Assembly (NCBI GenBank): GCA_963768085.1
Contig: CAVYGO010000003.1
Coordinates: forward strand, 868,001 to 932,000
Reading direction: 5' to 3'
DNA: 64,000 bases
Source: Pukyongia sp963768085
GTDB lineage: Bacteria; Bacteroidota; Bacteroidia; Flavobacteriales; Flavobacteriaceae
Shown: in pieces, positions 34,241 through 43,472 of the stretch
Layout of the letters: every line of letters begins with the position of its first letter
How positions within the stretch are numbered: the stretch's first letter is position 1
Made by a program: the position numbers and the translations under genes
The notes under the pieces: model-generated
Told to the model about the DNA's origin: nothing
Seen by the model: only the letters and a program-made list of their open reading frames with translations
Database searches by the model: none

Positions 34241-34807
34241 ATGTTTCAGCTGGGTAAAGCCATAGTTTCCGAAGATATTGTTGAAAAGGACTTTGTGTGT
34301 AATTTAAACGCATGTAAAGGCGCTTGCTGTGTGGAAGGAGAAGCGGGCGCACCGGTCACGGAAATTGAGGTTGAAATACTGAAAGATATATACGCCAAAG
34401 TGAAGCCATTTTTACGTCCGGAAGGAATTGAGGCTATCGAAGAACAAGGGACACATATCGTTACACCCTTGAATGAATTGGAGACCCCGCTCGTAAACGG
34501 GAAGGAATGTGCCTACGTGACATTTTCCGATAGTGGTATCGCAGGTTGCGGGATAGAAGACGCCTACAATGCGGGGGCGACAGATTTCAGAAAACCAATT
34601 TCCTGTCATTTGTATCCGGTGCGTGTACAGGATTACAGCGAATTTGCCGCGGTAAATTATCACCGCTGGCCCATATGTGATGATGCCTGTATCCTGGGTA
34701 AGGAACTGAAAGTTCCTGTCTATAAATTCGTTAAGGATGCCCTAATCAGAAAGTTTGGAGAACATTGGTATGCAGAGCTTGAAAAGGTAGCCTCCCAAAT
34801 GAAATAG
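34241..34807 (+). CDS. DUF3109 cysteine-rich cytoplasmic protein
   Basis: A 188-residue protein with the DUF3109/YkgJ-like cysteine pattern. NLNACKGACCVEGEAGAP lies near 26-40, an isolated C-x-Y-V-T-F with GIAGCG near 85-100, ISCHLYPVRV near 125 and the late PICDDAC. Eight or more cysteines could hold an Fe-S cluster or zinc. The family is confined mostly to Bacteroidota and has no assigned function. The gene is monocistronic. Its start ATG at 34241 follows a 118-bp gap after the divergent marC gene. Confidence 0.85.
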   Translation: MFQLGKAIVSEDIVEKDFVCNLNACKGACCVEGEAGAPVTEIEVEILKDIYAKVKPFLRPEGIEAIEEQGTHIVTPLNELETPLVNGKECAYVTFSDSGIAGCGIEDAYNAGATDFRKPISCHLYPVRVQDYSEFAAVNYHRWPICDDACILGKELKVPVYKFVKDALIRKFGEHWYAELEKVASQMK

Positions 34808-35001
34808 TCCTCCTCCTCCTTTTTATGCCCACTTTTTAGAGGTTTGTTTCAATAATGCTATAGTTTGTTACATAAATACAACATCAGTGTATTTACAAGT
34901 AATATTTTTGTTTAAAATCAATGCGTTAAACTTAATTAATTCTTTGATATTTAATACCTTAGTATAACTGAAAAACATAACCATTAAAATAATTCTCAAA
35001 G

Positions 35002-35602
35002 ATGAAAAAACTACTTTTAATATTAGCAATAGCAGGTACTTTCCTGGCATGTGAAAATCCTGTTTCCAAAAAGATCAAGGAAACTAAGGAAAATGTTTCC
35101 AATACTCGCAAGGCAGTAAAGGAAATGGAAAAGGTACAGGAAGATATGGAAGAATTGAAGAATGAAGAGCCACTCACCAACGAAGAACTTAAAGGCGTGG
35201 TTACCGGACGAGGTCAATGGAATGAAACGTACAGCGTATAAGGCCGGGCAGACGGCTTATCTGCAGATCGCACAGATTGAAGCTACCTATCAGAATGAGG
35301 ACAAGTCCAAAAAATTAAAAATTCAGGTGATGGATGGCGCAGGCGAAATGGGAGCCGCTGCCACAGCGGGGATGAGAATACTCTTTTCCCAGGATTTTGA
35401 GGAAGAAGATGAATATAAGGTCAGAAGAACGGCCAAGAAGAACGGTAATAAAGTTATTGAAGAATACAGAAAGGATGGAAGTAGGAGTGAGGTTCAGTTC
35501 ATGCAGGATGAGAGGTTCTATATTCAGGTAACAGGAACCAATATGGACCTTGACGAAACCTGGGACGCCATCGACGAATTAGATCCCGAAGATCTGGGAT
35601 AA
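35002..35602 (+). pseudogene. lipoprotein gene with a +1 frameshift at 35194-35195
   Basis: Two forward frames join into one gene. Residues 1-66 give a lipoprotein signal (LLLILAIAGTFLACEN) and a charged helix (KETKENVSNTRKAVKEMEK). A frame change at an extra G in AAAGGCG then continues as AWLPDEVNGMKRTAYKAGQT with a beta-rich second half (ATYQNEDKSKKLKIQVMDG, MQDERFYIQVTGTN). Read with one G removed, the protein is about 199 residues. The joined sequence is natural, so the split is either a mutation or a homopolymer sequencing error. I do not recognise the family. Confidence 0.7.
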
Positions 35603-35796
35603 ACAAAGCAACGAGTTTATAATTAAATCGGTTGTCTGTTAAGGCAGCCGATTTTTTTATGCCATGTTACAAATGAAGTATTCATAGTTACGTCCGTGTT
35701 ATCTCCTGCCTTTCTGCCCTTTTAGTTTTGTAAGGCAAAGAATAAACGGCGGAAACCGAAAAGCCAAAATAGAGTAGGACGTTAAAATATGTAATT

Positions 35797-37530
35797 ATGA
35801 AAAAAAGAACTAACCTATGGATATGCCTGTTTTTTATAGGACTTGTGTACGCACAATCGGATCAGGCGGAGATGCAAGGCATTCAACCATCACAAATCGA
35901 AAGAAGTGCAACTTTAAATGCACTTTATGAAGAAGCTAAAGTACTCGAGAATACGGGTACTCCCGCAGAAATTGAAGCAAACAGGCTTGCTATTAAGGCC
36001 GAATGGAACCTTATCAACCCTGAAGTTGCGACGTTGTATAAACCCATCAATGCAGTGACTCATAACAAACCCGGTTATAACGGGTCACCCTATTTACCGG
36101 CAACAATTATTCCCCGACCTCAGATTCAGTTCACTCGTGATTGGTCCACAGATCAATTAATTAGGGATGACTTCATCGATGGAGTAGATATGGAAGTTAC
36201 TACTAATGGAGATATTTATATTGGGGTTTATGAAAATGTGATTGACGCGGGCGGAACATTAGACATGGTATATATATATAAGTCGGAAAATAATGGTGGA
36301 AGCTGGGAGCTGTGGCAGGAACAAGCCGCGGTTACCCCTATTCGGAAGATGCAATTGATTGAAATAAGCGGTGCCGGAGAGGAATACATCATCGCATACA
36401 CCATGTTTGCAAACGGATTGTTCCAGGCGTTGCGATGGAATCTTGGCTCAGGAGCATTTACACTTAATACCGTAGACAATACAGTGTCTGATTTTAGTGT
36501 GGATAGAAATTACCCGGGAAATACAGCTAGTCAGCGGGTGTTCGCTACCTATTTAAAGGATGGTGGATGTGCTACAGTAGTCTTTTCGGCAAGAAGTACT
36601 GCAGGGGAATATGGATTTAACTGGGTAGACGCTGTTAATGTTGACAATGTTTGCGGGAGTCAGATTGGGCAGGCCTATGGCAGGAATGGCGCTACGTATG
36701 CAGTCTATACGGGAGCTACAACCGGAAATCTGTATGTGAATGTAAATGATAACTTTAATGACCCGGCTTCATGGACCCCACGGGAAACCATTACAGATGG
36801 AAGTGTTGAAGATTCCTTTGACCCTACGATCAAAGCCGCTCGCAAAGGGATAGCCTCCGACGAGGTAATTATTATAACGTCTCAGAGAAATGTAGGAGCG
36901 ACAAACGGATATCGTTACAGAAGCTACAGGCGTGAAAACGGAGGGGCATTTGCATCCATATTTAATGGTATTCCCTTGGCGAATCAAAGCGCCGGGTATC
37001 CGGATATGTGGGTGCGTAAGGTAAACGATACAGAAGAGATCCAGGCTATACGGATTGTTGATATTGTTGATAATAGCCAAAATGATAGACTGAATTCGAG
37101 ACCTTATAACGGTGATAATTTTCCTGACTTCGACACCGTAAGTGATAATACTGTAGATGTTTGGGATGGCTTCGGGGGAGCCGTGGCGGAAACCAGTGAT
37201 ACTTTGCCATGTGTTGCTTTCGTCGGCACCAATGCCGGAGCAGCTTACGGATTATATTACGATGCTGAAACTGTGGTTTTGAATACTTCGGAAAGCAATA
37301 TAGAAGGATTGACCCACTATCCGAATCCGGTTAACGATGTATTATACATTCGGGCTGGAACAATTATCAATGAGATTTCGGTGTTCAATGTGCTGGGTGA
37401 GCAGATCATTCAAGTTTCACCAAATGCATTAAGCGTAGAATTACCGACAAATTCAATGAGTTCTGGGGTCTATATCGTTAATGTATCTTCCGAAGGAAAA
37501 ACCGGAACCTTTAAAATAGTTAAACAATAG
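35797..37530 (+). CDS. large secreted T9SS-sorted beta-rich protein
   Basis: A 577-residue protein with a Sec signal (LWICLFFIGLVYAQ). The body (about 60-480) is a beta-propeller-like repeat of strands such as YIGVYENVIDAGGTLDMVYI and TYAVYTGATTGNLYVNVND, perhaps a sialidase-type or PD40-like propeller. The C-terminus (about 500-577) is a type A T9SS sorting domain: NIEGLTHYPNPVNDVLYI, EISVFNVLGEQIIQ, GVYIVNVSSEGKTG, FKIVKQ. It should be displayed or released by the type IX system. A hairpin terminator follows at 37555-37581. Confidence 0.85.
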   Translation: MKKRTNLWICLFFIGLVYAQSDQAEMQGIQPSQIERSATLNALYEEAKVLENTGTPAEIEANRLAIKAEWNLINPEVATLYKPINAVTHNKPGYNGSPYLPATIIPRPQIQFTRDWSTDQLIRDDFIDGVDMEVTTNGDIYIGVYENVIDAGGTLDMVYIYKSENNGGSWELWQEQAAVTPIRKMQLIEISGAGEEYIIAYTMFANGLFQALRWNLGSGAFTLNTVDNTVSDFSVDRNYPGNTASQRVFATYLKDGGCATVVFSARSTAGEYGFNWVDAVNVDNVCGSQIGQAYGRNGATYAVYTGATTGNLYVNVNDNFNDPASWTPRETITDGSVEDSFDPTIKAARKGIASDEVIIITSQRNVGATNGYRYRSYRRENGGAFASIFNGIPLANQSAGYPDMWVRKVNDTEEIQAIRIVDIVDNSQNDRLNSRPYNGDNFPDFDTVSDNTVDVWDGFGGAVAETSDTLPCVAFVGTNAGAAYGLYYDAETVVLNTSESNIEGLTHYPNPVNDVLYIRAGTIINEISVFNVLGEQIIQVSPNALSVELPTNSMSSGVYIVNVSSEGKTGTFKIVKQ

Positions 37531-37554
37531 TTTTTGAGTTTTAGAATTAGTTAG

Positions 37555-37581
37555 AAAGCCACTTCATAACGGAGTGGCTTT
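37555..37581 (+). terminator. intrinsic terminator after the T9SS protein gene
   Basis: The stem AAAGCCACT/AGTGGCTTT has nine pairs plus two near the loop and is followed by a short T/G-rich tail. It is placed 25 bp after the stop codon. Confidence 0.7.
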
Positions 37582-37656
37582 TGTGTTTTCTGAAGTTGGA
37601 AAAATCAAAATCTGCTTTTTCCAGGGCCGGTCAAAGTTTTTTTTCACTTACCGGGT

Positions 37657-37868
37657 TGTTGAAAATTAAAGTCCTAAAAAGAGGAGTAAATTTTAAACGA
37701 ACAGTGATGAAACGGAAGCCTCTCAGGGTTTTCAACGAAGGTTTGGAGGAAATGTTCATAACTATTGATGTAATTTGTAAAGAACTAGTATTCATATAGT
37801 TAATGCCAAAAATTAAGAAAACGATAGTAACACTTACAAAACGTACGTGTTGAAAACTTTGTTGAAAA
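37657..37868. promoter_or_regulatory. cluster of DnaA-box-like sequences upstream of nrdB
   Basis: Between the T9SS gene and nrdB there are three exact TGTTGAAAA copies (37657-37665, 37848-37856, 37860-37868) and one inverted near copy, TTTTCAACG (37729-37737). The octa/nonamer resembles a DnaA box (TTATCAACA type). Two copies lie 12 bp apart. A 16-bp near palindrome, CAAAACGTACGTGTTG (37837-37852), overlaps the third copy. The gap of 434 bp otherwise holds only small overlapping frames I judge non-coding. DnaA regulation of nrd genes is known in E. coli and B. subtilis; here it is inferred. Confidence 0.5.
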
Positions 37869-37965
37869 CCAACACTCATTTCCGAAGATATTCCCCTTAG
37901 TTTTTGTCATATTTGTTAGTCCCGAGTAACGACAAATTTTCAGAAAAACTAAAAAACGAAGGACA

Positions 37966-38943
37966 ATGAGCGCAATAGAACCCATTTTAGACGAAAACAA
38001 GGACAGATTTGTAATTTTCCCCATTCAACATCATGATATATGGGATTGGTACAAGAAAAGTGAAGCGAGTTTCTGGACAGCTGAAGAGATCGATCTTCAC
38101 CAGGATCTTACAGACTGGAATAATAAATTGAATGATGATGAAAAATATTTCATCAAACATATCCTTGCCTTTTTTGCCGCTTCCGATGGGATCGTAAATG
38201 AGAACCTTGCTGAGAATTTTGTGAATGAAGTTCAGTATAGTGAAGCTAAATTCTTTTACGGATTTCAGATCATGATGGAGAATATCCATAGCGAAACCTA
38301 TTCGTTGCTTATCGATACCTATGTAAAAGATGATAAAGAGAAGGACAAGCTTTTCAACGCCATTGAGAATTTCCCTGCGATCAAGAAAAAAGCAGACTGG
38401 GCTTTAAAGTGGATCGATAGTCCAAGCTTCGCGGAACGTTTAATCGCATTTGCGGCTGTAGAAGGAATATTCTTTTCGGGTGCTTTTTGTTCGATCTTCT
38501 GGTTGAAGAAAAGAGGATTGATGCCCGGTCTTACATTTTCTAACGAATTGATCTCCCGCGATGAAGGAGTACACTGTGATTTTGCTGTTCACTTACACAA
38601 CAATCACCTTGTGAATAAAGTGCCGAAAGAACGCATACGCGAAATTCTCGTGGATGCTCTTAATATAGAACGTGAGTTTATAACAGAATCACTTCCGGCC
38701 AGTTTGATCGGGATGAACGCTAAACTCATGACGCAATACCTTGAATTTGTAACAGACCGCTTATTAGTTGAACTTCAGTGCGAAAAAGAATACAATGCCA
38801 CCAATCCATTCGACTTTATGGATATGATCTCACTGCAGGGTAAAACAAACTTTTTCGAGAAGCGCGTTTCTGAATATCAGAAGGCTGGCGTTACCAACAA
38901 AGACAAGGAATCGAATAAAATTAGTTTCGACGCAGATTTCTAA
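37966..38943 (+). CDS. nrdB: ribonucleoside-diphosphate reductase small subunit
   Basis: A 325-residue class I RNR beta subunit carrying the diiron-tyrosyl radical. Metal-ligand helices include FGFQIMMENIHSETYSLLI-type sequence near 98-113 and AAVEGIFFSGAFCSIFW near 163. A second E-x-x-H is in SRDEGVHCDFAVH near 200, and a tyrosine-containing helix lies between them. It pairs with the alpha subunit encoded 127 bp downstream to make deoxyribonucleotides for DNA replication. A cluster of DnaA-box-like sites lies in its promoter region. Confidence 0.96.
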   Translation: MSAIEPILDENKDRFVIFPIQHHDIWDWYKKSEASFWTAEEIDLHQDLTDWNNKLNDDEKYFIKHILAFFAASDGIVNENLAENFVNEVQYSEAKFFYGFQIMMENIHSETYSLLIDTYVKDDKEKDKLFNAIENFPAIKKKADWALKWIDSPSFAERLIAFAAVEGIFFSGAFCSIFWLKKRGLMPGLTFSNELISRDEGVHCDFAVHLHNNHLVNKVPKERIREILVDALNIEREFITESLPASLIGMNAKLMTQYLEFVTDRLLVELQCEKEYNATNPFDFMDMISLQGKTNFFEKRVSEYQKAGVTNKDKESNKISFDADF

Positions 38944-39069
38944 AATGTTCCGCTAGCGAGCGTATTGCCCGCGGACTTTTTAAATATATCGCTGATAATG
39001 TGGTATTTAACGATACCCCACCAGCACCCTTATATCAACTAAGTAACCTCATAAAAAACGTAAGAAGAA

Positions 39070-41490
39070 ATGGATGTAGTTAAAAGAGATGGCCGGAAAG
39101 AACCCATCATGTTCGATAAGATCACTGCCCGGGTGAGAAAATTGTGCTATGGACTTAACGAGATAGTGGATCCCGTAAAGGTAGCCATGCGTGTAATTGA
39201 AGGATTGTACGATGGGGTAACCACTAGTGAATTGGATAATCTCGCTGCAGAGATCGCCGCAACGTTGACTACTTCACATCCTGATTATGCCAGGCTCGCA
39301 GCCAGAATCTCAGTTTCTAACTTACATAAAAACACTAAAAAGACTTTCTCGGAAGTGATGACAGACCTCTATGAGTATGTGAATCCGCGTACCGGGAAAA
39401 AAGCACCGCTACTTAGTGATGAGGTTCACAAGATCATCAAGGAAAATGCAGATGAACTGGATTCCACCATTATCTATAACCGGGATTTCGGATATGATTA
39501 CTTCGGATTTAAAACCCTCGAGCGTTCATACCTGCTTAAACTGAATGGTAAAATTGTGGAACGTCCTCAGCATATGCTGATGCGCGTTTCTGTGGGGATC
39601 CACTTAAACGATCTTGTCGCGGTTAAAGAGACATACGAATTGATGTCGAAAAAATTCTTTACCCATGCAACACCTACTTTGTTCAACAGTGGAACCCCTA
39701 AACCACAAATGTCGTCCTGTTTCCTACTAACAATGAAGGATGATAGTATTGACGGTATCTACGACACACTGAAGCAAACGGCGAAAATCTCACAATCTGC
39801 GGGAGGGATCGGACTGTCCATTCACAACATTCGGGCGACCGGGTCGTATATTTCAGGGACAAACGGAACCTCCAATGGAATCGTTCCTATGCTTCGTGTG
39901 TTTAATGATACCGCGCGATATGTTGACCAGGGTGGTGGTAAACGTAAAGGCTCATTTGCGATTTACGTGGAACCATGGCATGCCGACATCTTCGACTTCC
40001 TCGATTTGAAAAAGAATCACGGAAAGGAAGAGATGCGAGCGCGTGACCTGTTCTATGCCATGTGGATCCCGGATATGTTTATGAAGCGTGTTCAGGAAGA
40101 TGGAGAATGGACCCTGATGTGCCCTAACGAATGCCCGGGACTTTTCGACATCCATGGGGATGAATTTGAAGCGTTGTATACGAAGTACGAATCAGAAAAT
40201 AAAGGTCGTAAAACCATTAAAGCGCGTGAACTTTGGGAAAAGATCCTGGAGTCGCAAATTGAAACAGGGACACCTTATATGTTGTATAAGGATGCGGCCA
40301 ACCGCAAGAGTAATCAGAAAAATCTGGGAACCATTCGTTCTTCAAATTTGTGTACGGAAATTCTTGAATATACCTCGGAAGACGAAGTGGCCGTATGTAA
40401 CCTGGCATCAATTGCCTTACCGATGTTTATTAAGAATGATGAGTTCGACCATAAAGAACTGTTCCGGGTAACCAAAAGGGTGACCAAGAACCTGAACCGG
40501 GTGATCGATCGAAATTATTATCCGGTAAAAGAAGCCGAGAATTCCAATTTCCGTCACCGTCCGGTTGGACTGGGAGTACAGGGGCTTGCGGATACCTTTA
40601 TCCTGTTAAGACTCCCTTTCACTTCCGATGAAGCAAAAAAGCTGAACCAGGAAATTTTTGAAACCCTTTATTTTGCGGCAGTATCTGCTTCTATGGAAGA
40701 GGCCAAAGCAGATGGTCCCTATGAAAGCTATAAAGGATCACCGATCTCTCAGGGAGAGTTCCAGCACAATCTTTGGGGAATCAAGGATGATGAATTAAGT
40801 GGCCGTTGGGACTGGGCTAAGCTTCGTAAGGATATTAAAAAACACGGTGTTCGTAACTCATTGCTTGTGGCTCCGATGCCTACCGCATCTACTTCTCAAA
40901 TTCTGGGGAATAACGAAGCGTTCGAGCCTTATACCTCCAATATCTATACCCGCAGAGTACTTTCAGGAGAGTTTATTGTAGTAAACAAGCATTTGCTGGA
41001 AGATCTTGTAAATCTCGGACTATGGAACGAAGATCTTAAAGAAGAGATCATGCATGCCAATGGATCTATTCAGGATGTGGATGTGATCCCTCAGGAATTA
41101 AAGGAGTTGTATAAAACCGTTTGGGAACTCAGCATGAAGGATATTATCGATATGTCACGACACAGAGGATACTTTATTGACCAGTCACAATCATTGAACC
41201 TGTTCATGGAGAATGCCAATTTCGCCAAGCTTACCTCTATGCATTTCTATGCATGGAAGAGCGGTTTAAAGACAGGAATGTACTATCTGCGCACAAAAAG
41301 TGCCGTGGATGCGATCAAATTCACCTTAAAAAGTGAAGTTAAAAAAGAACCGGTTGCCGCTGTTGCGGAAGCCAGTGTGGATGCCACTTCGACGGCGTCC
41401 AACAAACCACTCACACCTCAGGAATTACGTGAAATGCTAGCAAAATCACGCGATGCAGAAGACGATGACTGCTTAATGTGTGGTTCTTAA
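39070..41490 (+). CDS. nrdA: ribonucleoside-diphosphate reductase large subunit
   Basis: An 806-residue class Ia RNR alpha subunit. The N-terminal ATP-cone (about 1-95, with VVKRDGRKEPIMFDKITARV) senses dATP. The barrel contains the three active-site cysteines, in SSCFLLTM near 220, NLCTEI near 430 and the VCNLAS block near 447. The C-terminal tail ends DDDCLMCGS, the redox cysteine pair used for re-reduction. It reduces NDPs with the NrdB radical. nrdB lies upstream in the usual flavobacterial order, and a terminator follows. Confidence 0.97.
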   Translation: MDVVKRDGRKEPIMFDKITARVRKLCYGLNEIVDPVKVAMRVIEGLYDGVTTSELDNLAAEIAATLTTSHPDYARLAARISVSNLHKNTKKTFSEVMTDLYEYVNPRTGKKAPLLSDEVHKIIKENADELDSTIIYNRDFGYDYFGFKTLERSYLLKLNGKIVERPQHMLMRVSVGIHLNDLVAVKETYELMSKKFFTHATPTLFNSGTPKPQMSSCFLLTMKDDSIDGIYDTLKQTAKISQSAGGIGLSIHNIRATGSYISGTNGTSNGIVPMLRVFNDTARYVDQGGGKRKGSFAIYVEPWHADIFDFLDLKKNHGKEEMRARDLFYAMWIPDMFMKRVQEDGEWTLMCPNECPGLFDIHGDEFEALYTKYESENKGRKTIKARELWEKILESQIETGTPYMLYKDAANRKSNQKNLGTIRSSNLCTEILEYTSEDEVAVCNLASIALPMFIKNDEFDHKELFRVTKRVTKNLNRVIDRNYYPVKEAENSNFRHRPVGLGVQGLADTFILLRLPFTSDEAKKLNQEIFETLYFAAVSASMEEAKADGPYESYKGSPISQGEFQHNLWGIKDDELSGRWDWAKLRKDIKKHGVRNSLLVAPMPTASTSQILGNNEAFEPYTSNIYTRRVLSGEFIVVNKHLLEDLVNLGLWNEDLKEEIMHANGSIQDVDVIPQELKELYKTVWELSMKDIIDMSRHRGYFIDQSQSLNLFMENANFAKLTSMHFYAWKSGLKTGMYYLRTKSAVDAIKFTLKSEVKKEPVAAVAEASVDATSTASNKPLTPQELREMLAKSRDAEDDDCLMCGS

Positions 41491-41510
41491 TTTAAGTGTT
41501 ATTAATTTAG

Positions 41511-41538
41511 AAAAAGGAAGGCAAATGCCTTCCTTTTT
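41511..41538. terminator. bidirectional terminator between nrdA and chrA
   Basis: An almost perfect 12-bp inverted repeat (AAAAAGGAAGGC and complement) lies around a 4-nt loop. A T-run follows on the forward strand and A-runs allow the reverse direction. It serves the convergent stops. Confidence 0.8.
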
Positions 41539-41564
41539 TTATATAAAGCCGGATCAACACATTC

Positions 41565-42692
41565 TTACAAGAAATGTAAAACGTAACCCAGTAGTATTCC
41601 TATTACGATCACCCAGACCGAACTGAATTTCTTAAACCCAAATACAAGGGCAACGCAGATTCCTGCTATTAACAGGCTCTGCCAGTCAATCAGTGCTTCT
41701 TTTCCCATCACATAGAGCACTGCAAGCATAACAGCCACTGCCGCCACATTCACGCTATCCAGGAATCCACGCAATACCTTAGATTTTTGCATTCTTGGTA
41801 TCAGTGGATTTAATATCCAGACAAATAGGAAGGATGGTAAAAATATCCCCAAAGTTGCCGCAATAGCGCCCCAGAATCCTCCCAGCTGATAGCCTATAAA
41901 AGTGGCGGTGGATAAAACAGGACCAGGTGTAAATTGTCCAATTCCTATAGCTTCCATTAGTTCAGGTCGCGTGAGGTAACCGTTAGTTACCAGTTCCGCG
42001 TCCAGGTATGCGAAGAGTACATATCCACTACCATATAGAATACTTCCTACCTTCAGAAAAGTCCAGAATATTTTCAATGCAGATAGTTTCGAGATAGTTT
42101 CAGCTGAAATAAAAAGAAGAAAGATTGGTGCAATAGATTTAGTGCCTGTTGCATTACGCTTCAGTAAAAAATACAATCCACCCGCAATACCTCCGGCGAG
42201 TAAGGCAATTATTTCGTTTATTCCTGCCAGGCTCACACCAAGAACTAGAACACCTAATACGGCCAGTTCCCAGTTCTTTATGGCCTTTTTCCCCAACTTG
42301 ATAATGGCGGATGCAATGATGGCGAGAACGGCCGGTTGTATTCCTTTAATAAAAGGGGCGATCTCGGGAAGGCTACCATAGGAAACATAAAGCCATGCCA
42401 GAAATCCGGTAATAACCACAGCTGGAAAAATAAAGCAAATGCCCGCAACAAATAGCCCTTTTCTGCCGGCACGTTCATATCCGCAATGCATAGTCATTTC
42501 AGTGGAGTTCGGTCCCGGAATTAGATTTGTGGCGCCCATAAGGTCTAAAAAGTGCTCTCGGGTCATCCACTTCCTCTTGGTCACCACTTCGTCTTCCATC
42601 ATGGCAATATGAGCAGCAGGCCCACCAAAAGCGAAACAACCCAACTTAAAGAATAATCGGGCTACTTCTGATAATCGATTTTTACTTTCCAT
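41565..42692 (-). CDS. chrA: chromate transporter ChrA (bidomain)
   Basis: A 375-residue CHR-superfamily protein with two homologous halves (Chromate_transp domains) and about ten TM segments. The first half contains FKLGCFAFGGPAAHIAMMED and LMGATNLIPGPNSTEMTMHC; the second repeats it as LFAYLDAELVTNGYLTRPEL and GQFTPGPVLSTATFIGYQLG. It exports chromate (or sulfate-like oxyanions) by proton coupling. It is a lone gene, with no chrR or chrB nearby. It follows the DUF6503 gene (43405-42707) by 15 bp and may share its transcript. Confidence 0.9.
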   Translation of the reverse strand: MESKNRLSEVARLFFKLGCFAFGGPAAHIAMMEDEVVTKRKWMTREHFLDLMGATNLIPGPNSTEMTMHCGYERAGRKGLFVAGICFIFPAVVITGFLAWLYVSYGSLPEIAPFIKGIQPAVLAIIASAIIKLGKKAIKNWELAVLGVLVLGVSLAGINEIIALLAGGIAGGLYFLLKRNATGTKSIAPIFLLFISAETISKLSALKIFWTFLKVGSILYGSGYVLFAYLDAELVTNGYLTRPELMEAIGIGQFTPGPVLSTATFIGYQLGGFWGAIAATLGIFLPSFLFVWILNPLIPRMQKSKVLRGFLDSVNVAAVAVMLAVLYVMGKEALIDWQSLLIAGICVALVFGFKKFSSVWVIVIGILLGYVLHFL

Positions 42693-42706
42693 TTACTGCG
42701 TAAAGA

Positions 42707-43405
42707 TTATTCTCCCAATGTATCAGTTCCCAGGTATTCATCATTCTTGTTGTAATACCAGGCACGTATTTTTGGCATCTTTATACCGTTTATATTTTGT
42801 TCTTCAGAAAGAAGGATATATTCGCCCGTGTCTTTTCCCTTTCCCTCTGGATCACCTTTAAAAAATTGATAGATTTCCATGGCATATGTTTGAGGATCGA
42901 AATAAAAGAACCATATATCGCTCCCAACAGTTTCGTCATAAATAACCTTCAGGACCAGGTACTCTTCTCCTTTAAATCTCTTAAATCTCACTTCATCATC
43001 AATTTGAGTTCCCGGGTCTTTTAGTTTCATGGGTAGCCCGTAGAGATAGGTGTAATAATTCTTGTAAAGTGCTGCCGTTTCACAAGGGGTTCTGCGCATT
43101 GATATAGAATCTTTAATTGAGGTCGAACATTTTCCTTTATCAATGGTATAAGATGTTTCCAGGGTATCTCTACTTGACTTAAGATAGAAGTATTCGTTCA
43201 GAAGATCTATTTTAATAGTACTATATCGGGGCGATGCTTTAGGTGTATCCATCGTAACTGACAAGGTGCCGTTGAATTTTCCCCAATTACCATTAGGATC
43301 GTGATATTCAATTGCTTTGTTAAGTAATTCTTCCCCGGATATATCCTGGGCGATTAATGGAATTGTCACGAATATAATTGAGAAAAATAAGTATTGAAAT
43401 TTCAT
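42707..43405 (-). CDS. DUF6503 family secreted protein
   Basis: A 232-residue protein with a Sec signal peptide (YLFFSIIFVTIPLIAQDI). It then has the DUF6503 pattern of alternating beta strands and a central SYTIDKGKCSTSIKDSISMR block, with YKNYYTYLYGLPMKL and DIWFFYFDPQTYAMEIYQFF later. Lipoprotein-carrier (LolA/outer-membrane)-like folds are plausible, since several DUF6503 relatives have a half-barrel shape, but no function is assigned. It is upstream of chrA in the same direction. Confidence 0.75.
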   Translation of the reverse strand: MKFQYLFFSIIFVTIPLIAQDISGEELLNKAIEYHDPNGNWGKFNGTLSVTMDTPKASPRYSTIKIDLLNEYFYLKSSRDTLETSYTIDKGKCSTSIKDSISMRRTPCETAALYKNYYTYLYGLPMKLKDPGTQIDDEVRFKRFKGEEYLVLKVIYDETVGSDIWFFYFDPQTYAMEIYQFFKGDPEGKGKDTGEYILLSEEQNINGIKMPKIRAWYYNKNDEYLGTDTLGE

Positions 43406-43472
43406 TAAATGAGATTTATCATTATCTAAATTAAGATATTTACTACTTTTATCCGGTCGACAAAGACTTTTT

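Noticed and set aside
37581..37879. Small frames in the nrdB upstream gap (forward 72 aa, reverse 82 aa)
   Set aside because: They overlap each other and the DnaA-box-like repeats, with no recognisable family and no plausible start context.
43406..43472. Pho-box-like site for the Na/Pi cotransporter
   Set aside because: No TAACATT-type direct repeat with 11-bp period is visible in this 67-bp gap.
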